NCBI RefSeq assembly: GCF_036195325.1
Contig: NZ_CP108101.1
Span: forward strand, 3,348,001-3,412,000
DNA: 64,000 nt
Direction of reading: 5' to 3'
From: Streptomyces sp. NBC_00234
GTDB taxonomy: Bacteria > Actinomycetota > Actinomycetes > Streptomycetales > Streptomycetaceae
Shown here: piece by piece, positions 61,807 to 64,000 of the stretch
How the letters are laid out: each line of letters starts with the position of its first letter
Numbering within the stretch: position 1 is the stretch's first letter
Notes under the pieces: generated by a model
Databases searched by the model: none
What the model was told of the DNA's origin: nothing
What the model saw: only the letters and a program-made list of their open reading frames with translations
Translations under genes and position numbers: made by a program

Positions 61807-61920
61807 GCCGCTTCCCATCCCCCGGGTCGGAAACCTCTGCGATCACCCTAGGCGGTGCCCACGAGGTCCCGCCCGCACCATCTGAGTGACGGCCCCTCAA
61901 GGGCGGACACTCCACGCCAA

Positions 61921-61954
61921 AGAGCCCCTACCGAGTTTCCCCGGTAGGGGCTCT
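61921..61954 (-). terminator. Intrinsic terminator after tRNA-Ala
   Basis: AGAGCCCCTACCG (61921-61933) pairs exactly with 61942-61954 around an 8-base loop and is followed by CTCTTTGG on the minus strand. It lies just downstream of the tRNA 3' end. Confidence 0.8.
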
Positions 61955-61963
61955 GAGCTGCGG

Positions 61964-62037
61964 TGGACCTGTGGGGATTTGAACCCCAGACCCCCTCGAT
62001 GCGAACGAGGTGCGCTACCAGACTGCGCCACAGGCCC
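61964..62037 (-). tRNA. tRNA-Ala, anticodon CGC
   Basis: On the minus strand the gene begins GGGCCTG and its acceptor stem closes with CAGGTCC and discriminator A. The third pair is G3-U70, the alanine identity element. The D arm is GCGCAGTCTGGTAGCGC. The anticodon stem is CCTCG/CGAGG with loop TTCGCAT (anticodon CGC), and the T arm is GGGGTTCAAATCCCC. CCA is not encoded. Confidence 0.95.
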
Positions 62038-62122
62038 TTGCAACGAGTGAAACTTTAGCACCCCTGGAGGGGTGCTTGGAAATCCGTTCCCCGCTGGTCA
62101 GCGGAGTCGGCGTCCCGAGGTC

Positions 62123-63310
62123 TCACTCATTGGCCGCACGAGGGCGGTCGCCCTCGTCGTACTGGTCGAAGAGCGGGGTCCGGCCGCGGTCGCGATTGCG
62201 GCGGGACTGGCTGCCGCGCTGGCGTGGCGCCGGGTCCACCGGAGGTGCGACGGGGTGCGAGGTGCCCGTCTGGGTGGGCTCCGCGGTGCTGGAGCGCGCG
62301 GCGCTCCAGGTCTCGGGGTCGTTGACCTCGACGCCCCCCGTGGCGCGCGGGGCGACCGGGGCGGTGACGTAGGTCGGGAGCGGCACGGGCACCGGCTCCC
62401 AGCTGTCGCCCTGGACCCGGCCGCGCTCGCGCTGCTGGTCGACCCATTCCGCGTGGTCCGTCTGCTCGACGAGGGCGCGGCGGCCGGCCTCCTGCGGGGA
62501 GACGGTGGGTACGGGTTCGGGCTGGGGGTGGCCCGCTTCGGGCTCCTCGTCGGGCTCTGCGGGAGCCGTCGTCGCGGGCTGGTGCCTGCGGGGGCGGTTC
62601 TCGCGCAGCCGCTGGGCCGCCATCTCGGCCCGGCGCCGGTCCATGGTGAAGGCGAACCGGTGCCGCTCCTTGGCGCGCAGATGCACGATGTACGTGCTCA
62701 ACAGCACGGCCGGTACGGCGGGGGCCCACAGGAACCCGAGTCCGCCGACCGCCGCGACGATCGCGCCGAGGGTGAAGGCCAGGAAGAGGACGACGGTCGT
62801 ACGCCGACGGCGGGCCAGGACCTGCGAGCGCTGGGCCCGCCTGGCGCGCTCGGCATCCGCCTGGGAGGTGCGCGGGCGTCTCGGGGGAGCAGACCGCTCC
62901 TGAGGCGCGCGCCCCTGCGCCGCCCGGCGCTCCCCGGGCGTGGAGTCGGGCGCCTGGCGCTCCGGAGCCGGACGTCCCGACGCACGCTCCGAGGCGTGCG
63001 CCGGGTCGTGCACCCGGGCTTCGGTATGCGCCGGAGGCGCGGCAAAGGCCCGGACGTCCACGGAATCCATTCGGTCCGTGGCCGCGTCCGGGTCGACGTC
63101 GGGCGTCGCCTCCTCGGCGGTGCGCTCTTCCAACTCCTTGGCGTACCGGCGCTCCATGGCCGCCCGTCCGGACAGCAGCCGGATGGCGGTGCTGAAGCGT
63201 TCCGTCGGACGCGCTTCGTTGAGCTCGTCCTGCCGGCGAAGCCACATCGGCACCAAGTAGGCGGCCCAGGCCCCGACGATGACTGCGTAGATGAGGCCGC
63301 TGCTGCTCAC
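62123..63310 (-). CDS. sepX: Divisome membrane protein SepX (GlpR homologue)
   Basis: 395 residues. The beginning VSSSGLIYAVIVGAWAAYLVP, followed by MWLRRQDELNEARPTERFST, is the signature of actinobacterial SepX/GlpR. One membrane helix is at the N-terminus and a hairpin of two lies near the middle (TTVVLFLAFTLGAIVAAVGG, FLWAPAVPAVLLSTYIVHLR), separated by a long Arg/Pro/Glu-rich disordered region. The C-terminal tail is also disordered. SepX stabilises the divisome in S. venezuelae, and GlpR binds Glp/MoeA in corynebacteria. The GTG at 63310 is chosen from the conserved start; another GTG lies two codons upstream. Confidence 0.88.
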   Translation of the reverse strand: MSSSGLIYAVIVGAWAAYLVPMWLRRQDELNEARPTERFSTAIRLLSGRAAMERRYAKELEERTAEEATPDVDPDAATDRMDSVDVRAFAAPPAHTEARVHDPAHASERASGRPAPERQAPDSTPGERRAAQGRAPQERSAPPRRPRTSQADAERARRAQRSQVLARRRRTTVVLFLAFTLGAIVAAVGGLGFLWAPAVPAVLLSTYIVHLRAKERHRFAFTMDRRRAEMAAQRLRENRPRRHQPATTAPAEPDEEPEAGHPQPEPVPTVSPQEAGRRALVEQTDHAEWVDQQRERGRVQGDSWEPVPVPLPTYVTAPVAPRATGGVEVNDPETWSAARSSTAEPTQTGTSHPVAPPVDPAPRQRGSQSRRNRDRGRTPLFDQYDEGDRPRAANE

Positions 63311-63467
63311 GCTCACACCGTAGAGGGGTTTGCGCGGAGGCATCCGCCAATTGGCCCGGTGTGTCGCACGATCTAGCTGATATCACGGACTTTTTTTGTG
63401 ATTGTTCAGATCAACAGTCGACGTTTGCGGCTTCGTTAGCTGTCAGAGTGCGATCAATTTCGAACAC

Positions 63468-64000
63468 TTATTTCATTTCACGGGGAGTGCGCGGAGTACC
63501 GGGTCGCGACTGGTGCCAACGCCGCAGCATCCCCTCGGGAACCTCGTCCGCGGTGAGCGCGTAGATCAGGTGGTCCCGCCAGGCGCCGTCGATGTGGAGA
63601 TAGCGTGGACGCAGCCCTTCCTCGCGGAATCCGAGTTTCTCCACGACTCTCCGGCTGGGCACGTTCTCCGGGCGAATGCACACCTCGATGCGGTGGAGCC
63701 CGACCGTGCGGAAACAGTGGTCGACGGCGAGCGCGACGGCGGTCGGCATGACGCCCCGGCCGGCCACGCCCTGGTCGACCCAGTAGCCGATATGGCCCGA
63801 GCACATCGAACCCCAGGTGATCCCGGCGACCGTCAACTGGCCGACGAGCTCGCCCTCGTACTCGATCGCGAAGGGCAGCATCCGGCCGGCGTTCGCCTCC
63901 GTGCGCAGATGGCGGACCATCTGACGGTACGTGGGACGCTGCGCCACCGGGCCGCCCGGGGCGGGCGGCGGAACGGTCGCCTCCCAGGGGCGCAGCCAGT
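63468..64000 (-). CDS. GNAT-family acetyltransferase, RimJ/RimL type, 5' end beyond window
   Basis: The frame remains open to the right edge (WLRPWEATVPPPAPGGP before the Val at 63947), so the start lies outside. About 176 residues are visible. Motif A is GYWVDQGVAGRGVMPTAVAL. The following HRIEVCIRPENVPSRRVVEK and LGFREEGLRPRYLHIDG are diagnostic of RimJ/RimL-like enzymes, which acetylate protein N-termini or small amines. In other Streptomyces this gene sits next to sepX, with moeA/glp further on (recalled). Confidence 0.88.
   Translation of the reverse strand, partial: WLRPWEATVPPPAPGGPVAQRPTYRQMVRHLRTEANAGRMLPFAIEYEGELVGQLTVAGITWGSMCSGHIGYWVDQGVAGRGVMPTAVALAVDHCFRTVGLHRIEVCIRPENVPSRRVVEKLGFREEGLRPRYLHIDGAWRDHLIYALTADEVPEGMLRRWHQSRPGTPRTPREMK

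Noticed and set aside
61964..62037. An integrated element at the tRNA-Ala gene
   Set aside because: No integrase or repeated tRNA 3' end is visible, and conserved genes lie on both sides.

Overview
This window is chromosomal DNA from a Streptomyces or a very close relative. GC content is high, third codon positions are strongly GC-biased, and GTG starts and 1-4 base ATGA/GTGA stop-start overlaps are common. Marker genes fit: galTEK with a complex upstream operator, the rpfB-rsmA-ispE operon, a protein O-mannosyltransferase, an SsgA-like protein, a tricorn protease and SepX. From memory, the left half follows the Streptomyces coelicolor order around SCO3132 to SCO3157; this was not checked by alignment. 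No insertion sequence, prophage, integrase or CRISPR array was found.

Left part (1-27.4 kb), mostly core. A cut-off Uma2 gene is followed by tam and a divergent MarR regulator (TamR type) with repeats between them. The galactose operon galT-galE-galK and a divergent sodium:solute symporter lie between two orphan NarL/LuxR regulators; the second has lost its phospho-acceptor residue. Three tandem membrane-anchored PQQ-propeller paralogues, an Uup-type ABC-F ATPase and a lipoprotein follow. Next come a TatD nuclease, the coupled rpfB-rsmA-ispE operon, rsmI, pmt and a class B penicillin-binding protein.

Middle part (27.4-51 kb), accessory-like. A small HTH protein precedes two tail-to-tail copies of a cassette made of a secreted I36-like protein and a paralogous lipoprotein. 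Then come a YbaK deacylase with an EamA transporter, an AMIN-like secreted protein, and an SDR with a serine hydrolase. A nickel-type ECF transporter (nikMN-nikQ-nikO) ends in an overlapping OhrR-type MarR gene and has a good Nur-box match upstream. An SsgA-like gene, a TetR-MMPL pair facing a tricorn protease across two palindromes, and a Baeyer-Villiger monooxygenase/esterase/dehydrogenase operon facing a MerR-Crp pair complete this part.

Right part (51-64 kb). The most unusual element is a tightly coupled six-gene operon read leftward from 59517 to 51080. It encodes a class III cyclase-like protein, a P-loop NTPase, an SPFH-like/vWA fusion, a TerY-like vWA protein, a PP2C phosphatase and a membrane-anchored protein kinase. 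The cyclase tail and the NTPase N-terminus share a short motif (V-x-G-D-x-V-x-G-N-K-x-V), suggesting that the two proteins assemble through it. This is my best candidate for an undescribed signalling or defence system. The window ends with xthA, a GNAT enzyme, an alpha/beta hydrolase, tRNA-Ala(CGC), sepX and a cut-off RimJ-like gene.
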